DNA of 22,397 nt from CAITUY01 sp964611575. GTDB taxonomy: Bacteria > Verrucomicrobiota > Kiritimatiellia > CAIKKV01 > CAITUY01. The DNA is taken from assembly GCA_964611575.1 (NCBI GenBank), contig CAZTAJ010000068.1:1-22397 (forward strand). Direction: 5' to 3'. The notes beneath the pieces were generated by a model. It did not search any database. It saw nothing but the letters and a program-made list of their open reading frames with translations, and was not told where the DNA came from. This document shows positions 22,258 through 22,397 of the stretch, piece after piece. The number at the start of each line of letters is the position of its first letter. The stretch's first letter is position 1. The position numbers were made by a program, and so were the translations under genes.

Positions 22258-22397
22258 GACAAGTCCTTTCGAGTCCGATCCCGTTCAAACGCCCCCACGT
22301 TAGCATACCGGTGGGAATTGGTTCAAGGCGAGGGGTGGTGGGCCAGTTCCTCAGAAAACTCAACGGCACGTTCTCCGGGAGCGGCTGAGGAGTCGGC

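Noticed and set aside
22297..22326. cstA promoter with TTGAAC and TAACGT or TATGCT on the minus strand
   Set aside because: The spacing is 18 bases to a poor -10 box or 13 to the better one. A promoter must be near, but I cannot place it with confidence.
1..22397. CRISPR array, prophage genes or a full insertion sequence
   Set aside because: No regularly spaced repeats, integrase, phage structural genes or transposase gene were seen.

Overview
The window is GC-rich, gene-dense bacterial chromosome from a Gram-negative (diderm) organism. An outer-membrane secretin, an OmpA-type peptidoglycan-binding domain, a lipid A-type acyltransferase and two lipoproteins support this. The gene families and style (a PF13189-type cytidylate-kinase-like protein, a type IV pilus operon ending in a PilX/DUF4900-like gene, an enolase with the GGAHSDAP variant) suggest the PVC group, perhaps Kiritimatiellota or Verrucomicrobiota. 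That placement is inference from family resemblance, not from a phylogenetic marker.

Layout. (1) 132-5808, housekeeping and envelope: a minus-strand cytidylate-kinase-like gene diverges from a plus-strand run of an inner-membrane OmpA/MotB-like protein and truA, then eno with its own promoter and terminator, an ftsB/divIC-like gene and a lipoprotein. (2) 5983-17970, one long co-directional cluster for a type IV pilus or a closely related pseudopilus machine: PilT-type ATPase, secretin, PilB-type ATPase, PilC platform protein, major pilin, PilM/PilN/PilO-like inner-membrane assembly proteins, a membrane-anchored GspC/PilP-like protein, two minor prepilins, a large PilX/DUF4900-like protein and a small Ig-like lipoprotein. 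(3) 17988-22257: a minus-strand tRNA with a CAT anticodon, a minus-strand LpxL/HtrB-type acyltransferase, a 315-bp intergenic region holding a palindromic MITE-like element, a plus-strand SAM-dependent methyltransferase and a minus-strand CstA carbon-starvation transporter.

How the genes work together. In the pilus cluster the PilB-type ATPase should drive pilin polymerisation on the PilC platform and the PilT-type ATPase should drive retraction. PilM, PilN, PilO and the GspC/PilP-like protein should link the motor to the secretin, through which the fibre or its cargo passes. The two minor prepilins and the PilX-like protein probably prime or decorate the tip. No prepilin peptidase (PilD) is present, so it must be encoded elsewhere. 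Five start/stop ATGA overlaps (2464, 5002, 7062, 14711 and 15690) point to tight translational coupling.

The best candidates for novelty are: the MITE-like element at 19076-19180, with perfect 14-bp terminal inverted repeats, flanking direct repeats and two internal hairpins; the mixed type IV pilus/type II secretion composition of the pilus operon, including a secretin with a long Pro/Ala/Val tail and no visible AMIN domain; the separate control signals around the major pilin gene; and the apparently leaderless methyltransferase gene.
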